This document shows, one piece after another, positions 1 to 9,888 of a stretch of 64,000 bases of DNA. A program made the position numbers and the translations under genes. The stretch is from Rutpela maculata. Lineage: Eukaryota; Arthropoda; Insecta; Coleoptera; Cerambycidae. The notes under the pieces were generated by a model, which did no database searches, was not told the origin of the DNA, and was given only the letters and a program-made list of their open reading frames with translations. The DNA lies in assembly GCA_936432065.2 (NCBI GenBank), contig OW386288.2, forward strand, positions 10,528,706 to 10,592,705. The letters are read 5' to 3'. Position 1 is the first letter of the stretch, and each line of letters starts with the position of its first letter.

Positions 1-167
1 GGAGGCTTGATATTTTGAAAGACAATTAACTTGCAATATGATTACAATTTGTACATTTCCCCACCACCCCCGAGGTAGTACAACGGATTTTTGGAAGATT
101 CGAAGATATGCTGCTTCTTCCAAAGGGAGGCTCAGCCTTCCCTGCCTCCTCTGACGAGCCGCCGCTG

Positions 168-1425
168 AGGTACAGCTCATGAGGCACCCTCCATGGGCTA
201 GCGTGATGAATACATAAATTATGGTTTCTTAGGTTAAAAAATTTCTTACCAAATTGGGAGAAGATCGATCAAGAGGTAGTTGAGATATTGAGAAAAAACA
301 AAGAAAAAACAATACAATTTTGACACCCTGTATCTTTTTCCACAGCAACAATTTACTAAAGTATGTTTGGTTATATCCTCATATTTTGGTCCAAAGAATC
401 TACCCTTGAACTACGGCCTATTATTAATGATCCACTCTGTATATGGTATTTTCTAAAAACATTTTTATTTGTATACACGTTTATAAATAATTATTTAAAA
501 TTATTTTTATTGACTTCTTCGATTTATACACGTTATAACTCCTAGATATTTTTTGACCTTATATGTATAAGTTTTTGGAATGTCAGTGAAAGCACTTTTA
601 CAGTTTAATTTAAATAAATAAAAAAAGCATTGTACGTAAAATTACAAAAAAAATAGCGCCTTCAACGGACACCGGAATTGAACCAGTGCTACTGTGGAAG
701 TCCAATTATAAGTTTCTCCCACAGCCTACGCTCAACACATTGAGCTGTCGAAGGCTTAGGAAATTGTTCGCAAAGGGTGTAACTAAGCTTCACATAACCT
801 TAATTCATGTTAATCTGATTTGAAGAGGTAAGAAACAAATGGGTACAAGTGCATTTTTTTCTGATAATGAGTTAGTTGCATATTTGGATAACCAAAGGTC
901 CAAATTGTTTGGTAGCAAAAATATAAAAGTGATTTTCTACAGATTAACGCCATCTATGAAGTGGTGAAATTACTATGTTATTGAAATCAATAAATGGAAC
1001 AAGTAGCTTCTCAATTTTTCAGTTTGGCGGCAAAACGGTACAAGTTCTTTTAAACCTCAAATTCGTACCGCCTTTACTATAAATTGTTAAAGAAACATTT
1101 AATCAAGCATGCATCCAGATTATTAGAAAATGTAAAAACTTTAAAGCTAATTTTCTCCACATTTAATTTTTTGTACTTATATCCTTTTGCTTCTTACCTC
1201 TGCATTTTGTTTAAATCTTGTTAATAGCCTGTTCTACTGCTATCGTAGTATTTATTTCTACCAATAAGTTAATTAGTTCCCAAATATTAGTATTTATTAA
1301 CTGATTTTATTAAAAACCAGGTAATAAAGTATAAAAAAAGTTGAGTCCCTATTATAATTTAAAAAAAATCTTATTCTAAAACAAGCCAAAGCAAGCGAGA
1401 TACTTCAAATAATAAAGAAAAAAAA
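168..1425. repeat. 1.25-kb direct duplication, copy 1
   Basis: This segment recurs in the same orientation at 3120-4355 with only scattered substitutions and small indels. Landmarks shared by both copies are the opening GCTCATGAGGC, a CACCCTGTATC motif, a tRNA-like sequence and the closing AATAATAAAGAAAAAA. The parts flanking the tRNA-like sequence also match the region around the intact tRNA-Tyr and tRNA-Arg genes at 9370-9961. Both duplicates carry about 380 extra bases after the tRNA-like part. The segment lacks TG...CA ends, a primer-binding site and a polypurine tract, so I do not read the pair as LTRs. Confidence 0.85.
659..754 (-). pseudogene. degenerate tRNA-Tyr-like gene, copy 1
   Basis: On the minus strand the sequence begins CCTTCGA and ends TTGAAGG, like the tRNA-Tyr acceptor stem. 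It sits in flanks homologous to those of the intact tRNA-Tyr at 9511-9603. The box B region reads GGTTCAATTCC, one base from consensus. The arms are unusual: a 6-bp D stem with a 4-base loop, a 9-bp anticodon-side stem with one G-T pair, and a 6-bp T stem. No GTA anticodon sits in a 7-base loop. A run of T follows the 3' end. It is probably a decayed tRNA-Tyr copy; function is unlikely but the stems are intact. Confidence 0.65.
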
Positions 1426-1426
1426 T

Positions 1427-1473
1427 CGATCCTGCCAGGATTCGAACCTGGAAACTTCTGATCCGTTGTCAGA
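1427..1473 (-). pseudogene. 3' half of tRNA-Arg(ACG)
   Basis: The minus strand carries the T arm (GGTTCGAATCC) and the 3' acceptor strand CAGGATCG, identical to those of the tRNA-Arg at 9889-9961. Similarity stops just beyond the anticodon loop, where the universal T33 has become A. The D arm and 5' acceptor strand are missing. The second duplicate lacks this piece because a purine tract begins there instead. Confidence 0.8.
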
Positions 1474-1501
1474 AAGTGAAAGTGAAAAGAAACTTATTTT
1501 T

Positions 1502-1690
1502 AAATTAACTTTAGAATACGTGCCTTACCGCAGCCTGGTTCGAAGCTAAGTAGACAACCACGGCGAGCTGCGCCGTGGTGAATGCGGGGTTGAACAGGGC
1601 AGGTCTGGTCTGGCTTAACGAGTAATGATTTGGGGGAGATTAGCTCTCCTGTTCGTATTAGGCGAACTTAAAAACTAATAATAACATTAA
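1502..1690 (+). repeat. GC-richer dispersed repeat fragment (family D)
   Basis: The segment contains ACAACCACGGCGAG, then GGTCTGGCTTAACGAG and a GGGGGAG...AGCTC block. Related sequence recurs on the minus strand at 8455-8598, on the plus strand at 61180-61240 and in part at 4912-4985. The shared core of the other copies reads CCCGGAGCCAGCCAG. It is probably a piece of a retroelement; no coding frame is recognisable. Confidence 0.55.
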
Positions 1691-2578
1691 TAAAACAGGC
1701 CTGCGAGGTCTTGTTGTTGGGCAGATATTTCTGAAATATTTTTTCGCGCCGAATTCGAATCTGGCTTCAGAATTTTGAAATATATGAGTAGTTCAGTCGA
1801 ATTGGGTGTTTTCACAAATTTCAAAATCTCATTGACTGTAATTATAACTAAAAACATTTGAATTTCCACAACCAGTTGAGTAATATGCAAGGAAAAGTAT
1901 TTTTAAATTTGAATTAAAATTTTCCCGCCCAAAACACTAAGCTATATTGTTGACGTTATCGGTCATAAACACCTAACCTTAAAAATACATATCTTTTAAA
2001 AATTTCCGGGTAATATGTCACTATTATGAATATTTCCGCTTGGTTCTCGTATTTTCAACTAAAATCTTATTCAATGTAATGTTCATAAAGTTTGAAATAT
2101 CTTCTCCCAATAAAACAAGGCGATTTTTGTAGGTTGGAAATCCAACCTATAATTAGCAGCCCATTTTTAGTAATCAACAATATTGAGACGTCATATGCGT
2201 CAATTTTTAAATGTTTGCTTGGAGCCATACTGGTTTCAAATGAGAAGTGCAGATATAATCATTAAAAATGACAATAAACTTGAAAAACCTAAAAGTTGAG
2301 GTTATGTTAATGCAACCGATGACGTCACAACCCGTTTTGTATAATACCCTTTCAGTTATTCAGTTTTGTTATTTATTTGTTGAAATTTTAAATTGATATA
2401 TGAAAGAATGGTGTTTAAATATTGGTAAGTGCTTTAATGTATGGAGTACTTCATTTTAATAATATCAAAACAGCAAATATGCATACAATGAAAACATCTA
2501 ATTGTAATTTGACATGGCGAAAATACATAACCACGATTTGATTGTTTTAAGTTGATGGGATGGACATGCTCTTATAGC

Positions 2579-2988
2579 CAGAGCTGGTGACTTGTAATTG
2601 TAAAATAATTACAATTACCAGGCGCGGATTTATAGGAGGGCGCAGCCCCCCCCCCCCCACCGATCCAGTAATTTATAAGGCCAAGGTTTGTAGATTTAGG
2701 TTTTTTTAACAAAAAGTTCAAAATGCTATACATTTAGTTTAAATATGCGCCCTCTCCTCAAGAATTTTCTAAATCCGTGCCTACAATTACAAATTACTTT
2801 TTAAAAAAGGAATTAATTACAATTACAAATTACTTTTTTCAAAAAGGAATTAATTACAATTACAAAGTACGTCTTTAAAAAAGGAATTATATTCATTTAA
2901 TACAATTACTTAAATACAATTACAATTACATGAAGAAAAAGGAATTGTAATTGCTAATTACTTCTTCAAAAGGAAGTACCCAGCTCTG
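2579..2988. mobile_element. hAT-type MITE with 8-bp target-site duplication
   Basis: The element starts CAGAGCTGGTGAC and ends with the complement of CAGAGCTGGGTAC. It is flanked by CTTATAGC at 2571-2578 and 2989-2996. Eight-base duplications and CAGAG-type ends are typical of the hAT superfamily. The interior is AT-rich with repeated ATTACAATTAC blocks and one nested element. The inverted homologous copy at about 5378-5395 carries a single uninterrupted CTTATAGC (as its complement), which is the empty site. It has no transposase and so must depend on one supplied elsewhere. Confidence 0.88.
2620..2782. mobile_element. small TIR element nested in the hAT MITE
   Basis: The ends are AGGCGCGGATTT and AAATCCGTGCCT, with GGAGGGCGC and GCGCCCTC as matching inner blocks and a C-run near the left end. 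It interrupts the ATTACAATTAC-rich interior of the host MITE. The GCGCGGATTT end plus poly-G/C resembles the elements at 36603-36896 and near 10276. No duplication is certain, because the flanks are themselves repetitive. Confidence 0.6.
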
Positions 2989-3119
2989 CTTATAGCGTGC
3001 TAACTGATGTCATAGCGGATAAGGGGGGTAGAGGGTCCTAGAAATAACTCCTGCATGAGATTTTCTAATGAAAAGGCCACTACGTTTCGTAAAAAAAAAG
3101 AGAAAAAGTATTCATCATC

Positions 3120-4355
3120 AGGTATAGCTCATGAGGCGCCCTCTAAGGGCTAGCGTGATGAATACATAAATTATGGTTTCTTAGGTTAAAAAATTTCTTA
3201 CCAAATTGGGAGAAGATCGATCAAGAGGTAGTTGAGATATTGAAAAAAAAAATACAATTTTGACACCCTGTATCTTCTTCCACGGCAACAATTTACTAAA
3301 GCATGTTTGGTTATATCCTCATATTTTGGTTCAAAGAATCTACCCTTGAACTACGGCCTATTATTCATGATCCACTCTGTATATGGTATTTTATAAAAAC
3401 ATTTTTATTTGTATTCACGTTTATAATTATTTAAAATTATTTTTAGGACTTCTTCGATTTATACACGTTATAACTCCTAGATATTTGACCTTATATGTAT
3501 AAGTTTTTGGAATGTCAGTGAAAGCACTTTTACAGTTTAATTTAAATAAATAAAAAAAGCATTGTACGTAAAATTACAAAAAAAATAGCGCCTTCAACGG
3601 ACACCGGAATTGAACCAGTGCTACTGTGGAAGTCCAATTATAAGTTTCTCCCACAGCCTACGCTCAACACATTGAGCTGTCGAAGGCTTAGGAAATTGTT
3701 TGCAAAGGGTGTAACTAAGCTTCACATAACCTTAATTCATGTTAATCTGATTTGAAGATGTAGGAAACAAATGGGTACAAGTGCATTTTTTTCCGATAAT
3801 GAGTTAGTTGCATATTTGGATAACCAAAGGTCCAAATTGTTTGGTAGCAAAAATATAAAAGTGATTTTCTACAGATTAGCGCCATCTATGAGGTGGTGAA
3901 ATTACTATGTTATTGAAATCAATAAATGGAACAAGTAGCTTCTCTATTTTTCAGTTTGGCGGCAAAACGGTACAAGTTCTTTTAAACCCCAAATTCGTAC
4001 TGCCTTTACTATAAATTGTTAAAGAAACATTTAATCAAGCATGCATCCAGATTATTAGAAAATGTAAAAACTTTAAAACTAGTTTCTCCACATTTAATTT
4101 TTTGTACTTATATCCTTTTGCTTCTTACCTCTGCATTTTGTTTAAATCTTGTTAATAGCCTGTTCTACTGCTATCGTAGTATTTATTTCTACCAATAAGT
4201 TAATTAGTTACCAAATATTAGTATTTATTAACTGATTTTATTAAAAACCAGGTAATAAAATATAAAAAAGTTGAGTCCCTATTATAATTTTAAAAAAATC
4301 TTATTCTAAAACAAGCCAAAGCAAGCGAAATACTTCAAATAATAAAGAAAAAAAA
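3120..4355. repeat. 1.25-kb direct duplication, copy 2
   Basis: Same orientation and content as 168-1425, including the tRNA-like sequence. It differs by scattered substitutions and by ending in a purine-rich tract instead of the tRNA-Arg remnant. The close similarity suggests a recent duplication, with about 1.7 kb between the copies. Confidence 0.85.
3591..3686 (-). pseudogene. degenerate tRNA-Tyr-like gene, copy 2
   Basis: This is identical or nearly identical to 659-754 over the acceptor, D, long anticodon-side and T stems. As the enclosing segment is a recent duplicate, the conservation of the odd stems is not independent evidence of function. Confidence 0.65.
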
Positions 4356-4585
4356 AAGAGATGAGGAAGGGGTGGGAAGAGATGAGGAAGGGATGGGACG
4401 AGGTAGGAAAAGGGTGGGAAGAGGTGGGAAGGGGCGGGAAGAGGTGGGAAAAGGTGGAAATAGGGTGGAAAGAGGTGGAGAGAGATGGGGAATGGCAGGG
4501 GAAGTGGTGGAAAGAGGGAAGAAGTGGGAAGTAGTGTTAGAGAAGACGGGAGAGGGGAGGGGTGGATGGCGGTGGCAAATGAAAG
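4352..4585. repeat. homopurine (G/A) tract
   Basis: About 230 bases are almost entirely G and A on the plus strand, in a GGGAAGAGGTGGGAA-like pattern. The complement, a pyrimidine tract, is at 7085-7315. In both places the tract is joined to the same large palindrome, so tract and palindrome form one repeat unit present twice in inverted orientation. Open frames here are by-products of composition. Confidence 0.85.
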
Positions 4586-4627
4586 GGTTTTGTCTGTCTG
4601 TTTGTAAAATAAGTGGACTAAAAAGTA

Positions 4628-4911
4628 AAAAATAAAATTATAAAAAAAAAGTATTTTTAAGAAAAAGCTTTTATCTGGAAAAACTACTAAAAAGTAAAAT
4701 TAATTTTTTTTAAATTCATACACATGGAAACCAAAAGCTTTGGGGGTGGTCAATTGAGCAAAGTAACTATGCAATATCACTATATGACCGCCCCCAAAGC
4801 TTTTGGTTTCCATGTGTATGAATTTAAAAAAAAATTATTTTTACTTTTTAGTAGTTTTTTCAGATAAAAGCTTTTTCTTAAAAATACTTTTTTTATATAA
4901 TTTTATTTTTA
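4628..4911. mobile_element. 284-bp palindromic (foldback) element, copy 1
   Basis: The left arm (from AAAATAAAATTATA) is the near-perfect complement of the right arm (to TATAATTTTATTTT). An unpaired centre of about 35 bases lies near 4751-4785, between GGGGGTGGTC and GACCGCCCCC. CATGGAAACCAAAAGC and its complement mark the inner arms. It is a hairpin-forming MITE-like unit, and a homologous copy is at 6742-7022. Confidence 0.85.
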
Positions 4912-5224
4912 AATTAACTTTAGAATACGTGCCTTATCGCAGCCTGGTTCGAAGCTAAGTAGACAACCACGGCGAGCAGCTGCCCAATCCGCGCACCGCT
5001 ACGCTCACTACGCACACTACTTTTCCATGTTTTTCGAAAACCAATTATCAAAGAGTAATGTTTTTTTTGAGGTGAACTAAAAAAATAGCTCTTCAAAATG
5101 GTAGTCATGCAAAAAAATTTTCTATTTTTTCAAATTAAATGTTCACCATTTTTTTCTGAATAATGACCATATAGAAACAATTTGTAAATATTGAACAACC
5201 TTCGAAGAACAGAATTTTTTTTTC

Positions 5225-6060
5225 TCAGCAAAATCTGACAGAAAGTGAATACCTATAACTTTCCCATTTGAACTTTTCTCTCAGATTATTTACTATTAGC
5301 CTTCTATTTAAAGGCGAAAAAATGATTTTCAACTTTACGACGACCCCCCACCCCCTTATGCTTATGACATCAGTTAGCACGCTATAAGAGCTTGTTTTGG
5401 ATGTCAAACCCATCACTTAAAACAATAAAATCGTGGTTATGCATTTTCGCCACATTTTAATACTATTCGTGAAAATTCGACCGGACTAGAGGTTAAGTAC
5501 TTAAAAAATGTTTTTTTTTTGCAACTCTTGAAGTAATGTATAGGATTCAAACATTTTTTCAACTTATTTCTAATAAATACATAATTTAGTACCACCTTTC
5601 CTGTTTAAAATAAGCTTTCGAGTGGTCGTCTACGATGTTTCTTCGCAAAGTTATAGAAATTTTATGGTGACATTTTGAAACCATGATCCCTTACAACTCA
5701 ACAATCTTAACCAAGTGAATCGAATGTAGGGGATCATGGTTTCAAATTCATGTCGGCTTAAAATGGCTATAACTTTGAGTGGAAACATCGTAGATGACCA
5801 TTCGAAAGCTTATTTTAAAGAGGAAGAATGGTACTAAATGATATATTTATTAGAAATAAGCTGAAAAATTTTTGAATCCTACACGTTACCTCAAAAGTTG
5901 CCAAAAAAACCTTTTTTAAGTACTTAACCTTATATATTTCAAGATTCTGACGTGATGGGCCAATTCTGAAGCCAGATTCGGATTCAGCACGAAAAATTAC
6001 CTACTTGGGAAATTACCCTTAGCTGCCCAACAACGCAGACCTGCGAATTGCTGCCTACGT
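5225..6060 (-). repeat. inverted copy of the 1691-3060 repeat
   Basis: Read on the minus strand, this copy follows 1691-3060, with matching blocks at both ends. It lacks the hAT MITE and so preserves that element's empty site. It carries its own foldback insertion (5491-5929). The flank 4912-4985 holds a partial family D repeat. No coding sequence is recognisable. Confidence 0.7.
5491..5929. mobile_element. 439-bp foldback element with GGTTAAGTACTT ends
   Basis: The two halves are inverted copies of about 200 bases, starting GGTTAAGTACTTAAAAAA and ending with its complement. Inner matched blocks include GGGATCATGGTTTCAAA and CATCGTAGA. Comparison with the unoccupied homologous stretch near 1783-1790 shows the junction. 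A TA target duplication is possible but not certain. Confidence 0.8.
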
Positions 6061-6359
6061 AGAGACCTAAAGCTAATTAAAAATAACACAAAACTTAGCA
6101 GAGCACTTACAAAATTAGGGCTGTTGACTGGGGTAAAAAGCTAAACGAAAAAACCTGTACGAGAACTGTCTCTCTCCCTCCAGGAAGATACGATAAAGTA
6201 AAAGAGTGTCGTTTAAAATATTATTTAATTTTAATTTATTTTCAAGAATTATTCGGTCTAAATGGAATTTACGAACAAAACCACAAAAAGAACAAAAAAG
6301 ATTAAAAACAGAAGCAAAAATGATTCTAACTTATTTTTATGGACATACTTCACTACTAC

Positions 6360-6551
6360 TACACGTTATAACTCCTAGATATTTGACCTTATATGCATAA
6401 GTTTTTGAAATGTCAGCGGAAGCACTTTCGCAGTATAATTTATATTGATAAAAAACGCATTGTACGCAAAATTACAAAAAAAATATCCTTCGAGCCGGAT
6501 TTGAACCAGCGACCTATGGATGACTATTTATTAATTTCCTTCTACAGTCCA
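6360..6551. repeat. truncated tRNA-Tyr-bearing repeat, copy 4
   Basis: From ACACGTTATAACTCC onward the sequence matches the upstream part of the units at 168, 3120 and 9370. It ends abruptly inside the tRNA-Tyr sequence, where unrelated DNA begins with ATCAATCAAAC. Confidence 0.8.
6486..6551 (-). pseudogene. 5'-truncated tRNA-Tyr(GTA)
   Basis: The minus strand preserves the anticodon region, a 20-base intron differing slightly from that at 9547-9566, the variable region, the T arm (GCTGGTTCAAATCC) and the 3' acceptor strand. The D arm and 5' acceptor strand are deleted, so a mature tRNA cannot be made. Confidence 0.9.
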
Positions 6552-6741
6552 ATCAATCAAACAAAACAAATTTATTTAAAAAATTAATAAACTTACATCT
6601 GTCCCACCCGAGCACCCGTGTCCGGAGCCCGCCTTACATCTACCGTGCGAAGCATCGCCGTAGCAATTGAAAGGCAGACGGAGTGAGGCCCGGAAGGAAT
6701 ATTGGAACAACAGTAAACAAGTGACCAACTCCTTTTATTAC

Positions 6742-7022
6742 AATAAAATTATATAAAAAAAATATTTTTAAGAAAAAGCTTTTATTTAAAAAAACTACTA
6801 AAAAGTAGAAATATATATTTTTTAAATTTATACACATGGAAACCAAAAACTTTGGGGGCGGTCATATAGCGCTATTGCATAGTTACTTTGCTCAATTGAC
6901 CGCCCCTAAAGTTTTTGGTTTCCATGTGTATGAGTTTAAAAAAAATTATTTTTACTTTTTAGTAGTTTTTTCAAATAAAAGCTTTTTCTTAAAAATATTT
7001 TTTTTATATAATTTTATTTTTT
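6742..7022. mobile_element. palindromic (foldback) element, copy 2
   Basis: Homologous to 4628-4911, with the same arm blocks (CATGGAAACCAAAA) and the same centre in the opposite orientation (complement of AGCAAAGTAACTATGCAAT). Together with the adjoining pyrimidine tract it is the inverted counterpart of 4352-4911. Confidence 0.85.
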
Positions 7023-7084
7023 ACTTTTTAGTCTACTTATTTTACAAACAGACACAAAACCCTTTCATTTGCCACCGCCATCCA

Positions 7085-7315
7085 CCCCTTCCCTCTCCCG
7101 TCCTCTAACACTACTTCCCACTTCTTCCCACCTCTTTCCACCACTTCCCCTTCCCATCTCTCCCCACCGCCTTCCACCCTATTCCCACCGCTTCCCCACC
7201 TCGTTCCACCCTATTCCCACCCCTTTCCCATCTCTTCCCCTGCCCTTTCCCACCTCTTCCCCACCTTTCCCCTCCTCTTCCCACCCTTCCCACCCCTTCC
7301 CCACCTCTCCCACGT
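7085..7315. repeat. homopyrimidine (C/T) tract
   Basis: This is the complement of the purine tract at 4352-4585, dominated by TTCCCACC-like units. It lies directly beside the second palindrome copy. Frames rich in Pro/Ser on this strand and Gly/Arg on the other are composition artefacts. Confidence 0.85.
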
Positions 7316-7565
7316 CCGCCATTTTGAATTTAGAATGACGTCACACACTTTATCGTATTTTACTCATTTGAAACCCATATCAACGGGGTTGTGACTAAAA
7401 AGCAGATCCGCCATCTTGGGACGCCCGCCATATTGGATTTAGAATGACGTCACATTGTTTATCGTATTTTACTCGTCAAACCCTTTCATTTGATACCCAT
7501 ATCAGAGGGGTTGTGACTAAAAAGCCGATCCGCCATCTTGCGACGTCCGCCATATTGGATTTAGA
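7313..7565. repeat. tandem repeat of about 110-120 bp with CCGCCATNTTG motif
   Basis: Two full units and the start of a third begin near 7313, 7422 and 7543. Each reads CGCCATATTGGATTTAGA-like sequence, then GACGTCACA, TTTATCGTATTTTACTC and GGGGTTGTGACTAAAAAGC. It is probably the internal repeat of a dispersed element. The stretch to about 7740 shows only simple AT-rich sequence and an ACAAAC-rich block. Confidence 0.75.
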
Positions 7566-7739
7566 CCGATAATGGCTATACTATGTTGCATTGTCACCGG
7601 ACTTTTACAGTGTGCCAAATTTCAAAGCTCTAGCTTAATTACAACTAGTCGAAATTCAGCTTACAAGATTTGACCTAAACCAACAAACATACAAACCCAC
7701 AAACAAACATTGCAAGTTAAATAAAAGCTTTTAAAAAGT

Positions 7740-8454
7740 AAATTAAAAGGCAATTAAAATAAAAACTTACCTAACGATGTAAATTTAAAATAATTTGTAT
7801 GGATGTATGTAATATAATTAAAGGGCATAAAAAAATGTATAAAATTAGTTTTGCATGAAAATTATTAACAAAAAAAAAACCGTTTTAGGAAATTGAGAAC
7901 GAGCAAGCAGCTATATTAGACCACTTAATTTATTGTTTACAGTTTATTAAATATTATGATCATATTCAAAAATTTAGTTAGGAAGTACAAAATTTCGAAA
8001 GACAAAAGACACCCCCACCATACCAGGCGTTGCCTATCTTCCGGCAGCTCCCCTAGCCACACTTCCTTCTACGATAACTTACCCCTACCCTCTTACTCTT
8101 ACCTTTCCTCAACTTTACATATTTCCAATTCCTCTTTCTCCCCATTTATGTTTGTTCTTTTATCTTTTTTGTTATTTTTGTTCCTTTTTTGTCTCTCTAA
8201 ATCCCCTCTAGGCCGAAAACTTACCTAAATCCTAATTTTTTAAACCACAATTTTATTTCCACCCTACCTTCCTTGTCGGCGATCAGACCACAAGGTCGTC
8301 ATTTGTTCGAACGGGTTTTTTCGTTTAGTTGTGTTTCCCGTATCAACAATCAAAATTACGAAGTGCGCTCGCCTTCGATTTTAGTGTTCTCAGTGTTGTG
8401 TTTATTTTTAAGATACTTTTAGGTCCATGTGGACACATCAAAAATTTTAATCTA
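7740..8454. other. no recognisable feature
   Basis: AT-rich sequence with a pyrimidine-rich part near 8010-8220 and a moderately GC-rich part near 8275-8400. No frame gives a recognisable domain, and no tRNA or repeat border is seen. The right end runs into the family D fragment. Confidence 0.5.
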
Positions 8455-8598
8455 GTTTTAAGTCTGTCCGTGGCACAGGAGCTTTTAGCACTCCCCCTCT
8501 AATTTATTTCCAAGCCGAACCAGACCTACCCCGCTTAGCCTCACGCCCACCTCGGCGATGTTCGCCGTGGTTGTCTGGCTGGCTCCGGGCTAGGATCC
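8455..8598 (-). repeat. GC-richer dispersed repeat fragment (family D)
   Basis: On the minus strand it reads GGATCCTAGCCCGGAGCCAG, then CAACCACGGCGAACATCGCC, AGGTCTGGTTCGGCTT and GGGGGAGTGCTAAAAGCTCC, matching 1502-1690 in order. The foldback element at 8599 abuts its 5' side. Confidence 0.6.
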
Positions 8599-9104
8599 GG
8601 TGTTCTACAGGGTGTTTTATAAACAAAGTTGTAAAAATCACCACTAATAAAGTACCTTTATTTTTCAAAATATGAAAAAATTCCACTAAGAAAAGTTATT
8701 TAGAATGCAATTTTATATCTCTATAACAAATTTCAGAAATATAAAATTATTTTTTTGAAACTTCCCATTTTTTCAATAAATTAGTATTTCATTTTGAACC
8801 ATAGAAATTATTTTTTGTGAATTAATATTTAAAGTTATGTAGAAGCTAAAAGTAGACTATAAGAAGAGCAGTGGATGATTAACATTTGTTCCTACACAAC
8901 TTTAAATATGAATTCAACTCTTAATTCGCAAAAAATGGGAAGTTTCAAAAAAATAATTTTATATTCCTGAAATTTGGTATAGAGGTATAAAATTGCATTC
9001 TAAATAACTTTTCTTGGTGGAATTTTTTCATATTTTGGAAAATAAAGGTACTTTATTAGTGGTGATTTTTACAACTTTGCTTATAAAACACCCTGTAGAA
9101 CACC
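8599..9104. mobile_element. 506-bp foldback element, GGTGTTCTACAGGGTGTT ends
   Basis: The terminal sequences GGTGTTCTACAGGGTGTTTT and their complement bound two long inverted arms. The arms share blocks such as GTGGTGATTTTTACAACTTT, AAATAAAGGTACTTT and AAACTTCCCATTTT. The short centre lies near 8830-8900. It has no coding capacity beyond mirrored chance frames. Confidence 0.85.
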
Positions 9105-9300
9105 AAATCAAGTCAATTTTGGTATACTTTAGTTTTACAACAAGCAGGACTCCTCAAATACCATTCCAAAATTCCAAAATGTTTGGTCCATTACACCTCT
9201 TGTTACATCTATCCTGGGACACACTGTATATTGTACTTAAACTTAAAATAAAATATTATTGTTGTTGTTGTTGTTGTTGAAAGGCAAAAGACAAAATTAC
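9105..9300. repeat. possible LINE 3' tail with (TTG)n
   Basis: After the foldback comes a CACACTGTATATTGTA motif, then AAATAAAATATT running into a TTG microsatellite at about 9258-9280. Such an end is common for non-LTR retrotransposon 3' tails, but no coding part is attached. Confidence 0.3.
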
Positions 9301-9501
9301 AAAAAGAAAAGAAGAAAGGAATATGAAAAAAAGAAAAAAACAGAAGAAAAAATTATTTAAAATTATAATTATGGACATCCTTCGATTCATACACGTAACT
9401 CCTAGATATTTGACCTTATAGGTATAAGTTTTCGAAATGTCAGCGGAAGCAGTTTCACAATATAATTTAAATGGATAAAAAAGCATTGTACGTAAAATTA
9501 C

Positions 9502-9508
9502 AAAAAAA
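9502..9508 (-). terminator. Pol III terminator for tRNA-Tyr
   Basis: Seven A on the plus strand (T7 on the transcript strand) lie two bases beyond the tRNA-Tyr 3' end, as expected of an RNA polymerase III stop. Confidence 0.85.
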
Positions 9509-9510
9509 TA

Positions 9511-9603
9511 TCCTTCGAGCCGGATTTGAACCAGCGACCTATGGATGACTATTTATCAAATTCCTTCTACAGTCCACCGCTCTACCAACTGAGCTATCGA
9601 AGG
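9511..9603 (-). tRNA. tRNA-Tyr(GTA) with 20-base intron
   Basis: The minus-strand sequence folds into a complete cloverleaf: acceptor CCTTCGA/TCGAAGG with discriminator A, D arm GCTCAGTTGGTAGAGC and T arm GCTGGTTCAAATCCGGC. The anticodon arm is GTGGA/TCCAT around CTGTAGA. The GTA anticodon complement is at 9568-9570. A 20-base intron (9547-9566) sits one base 3' of the anticodon, the standard site, and tRNA-Tyr genes of animals usually carry an intron there. Without the intron the tRNA is 73 bases. Box A and box B are intact and a T run follows. Three defective relatives occur in the window. Confidence 0.96.
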
Positions 9604-9877
9604 CTTACAAAATTGTTCACAAATGGAGTAACTAAGCTCCAACATAATTTTAATCTTTGTTAATCTGATTTTGTTTAAATCTTGTTAATAGCCTGTTTTA
9701 CTTCAATCGTAGTATTTATGTCTACCAGTATGTTAATTAGTTACCAAATATTCGCATTTATTAACTGATTTTATTAAAAAACAGGTAATTAAATATAAAA
9801 AAAGTTAAATCCTTATAATTTTCGTTTAAAAAAAATCTTATTCTAAAACGAGCCAAACCAAGCGGGCCACTTCAAAT

Positions 9878-9883
9878 AAAAAA
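9878..9883 (-). terminator. Pol III terminator for tRNA-Arg
   Basis: Six A on the plus strand (T6 on the transcript strand) begin five bases beyond the tRNA-Arg 3' end. Confidence 0.8.
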
Positions 9884-9888
9884 TAACG

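Larger units (their letters stand above)
1691..3060 (+). repeat. repeat shared in inverted orientation with 5225-6060
   Basis: Both ends match the reverse complement of 5225-6060: the GTTGTTGGGCAG and CTGGCTTCAGAATT block near 1720-1790, and the ACCACGATTTGATTG...GTGCTAACTGATGTCAT block near 2530-3015. The two copies differ by separate insertions, a hAT MITE here (2579-2988) and a foldback element there (5491-5929). No coding content is visible. Confidence 0.7.

Noticed and set aside
659..754. Selenocysteine tRNA (6-bp D stem with 4-base loop)
   Set aside because: The acceptor and flanks match tRNA-Tyr, there is no TCA anticodon in a 7-base loop, and the acceptor/T stem lengths do not fit the 9/4 plan.
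168..4355. The 1.25-kb direct repeats as LTRs of a 4.2-kb retrotransposon
   Set aside because: They lack TG...CA ends, a primer-binding site and a polypurine tract, and their flanks match tRNA units elsewhere. A segmental duplication explains them better.
4372..4635. Gly/Arg-rich and Pro/Ser-rich frames in the purine and pyrimidine tracts (also 7069-7338)
   Set aside because: Composition-driven frames with no domain, mirrored on both strands.
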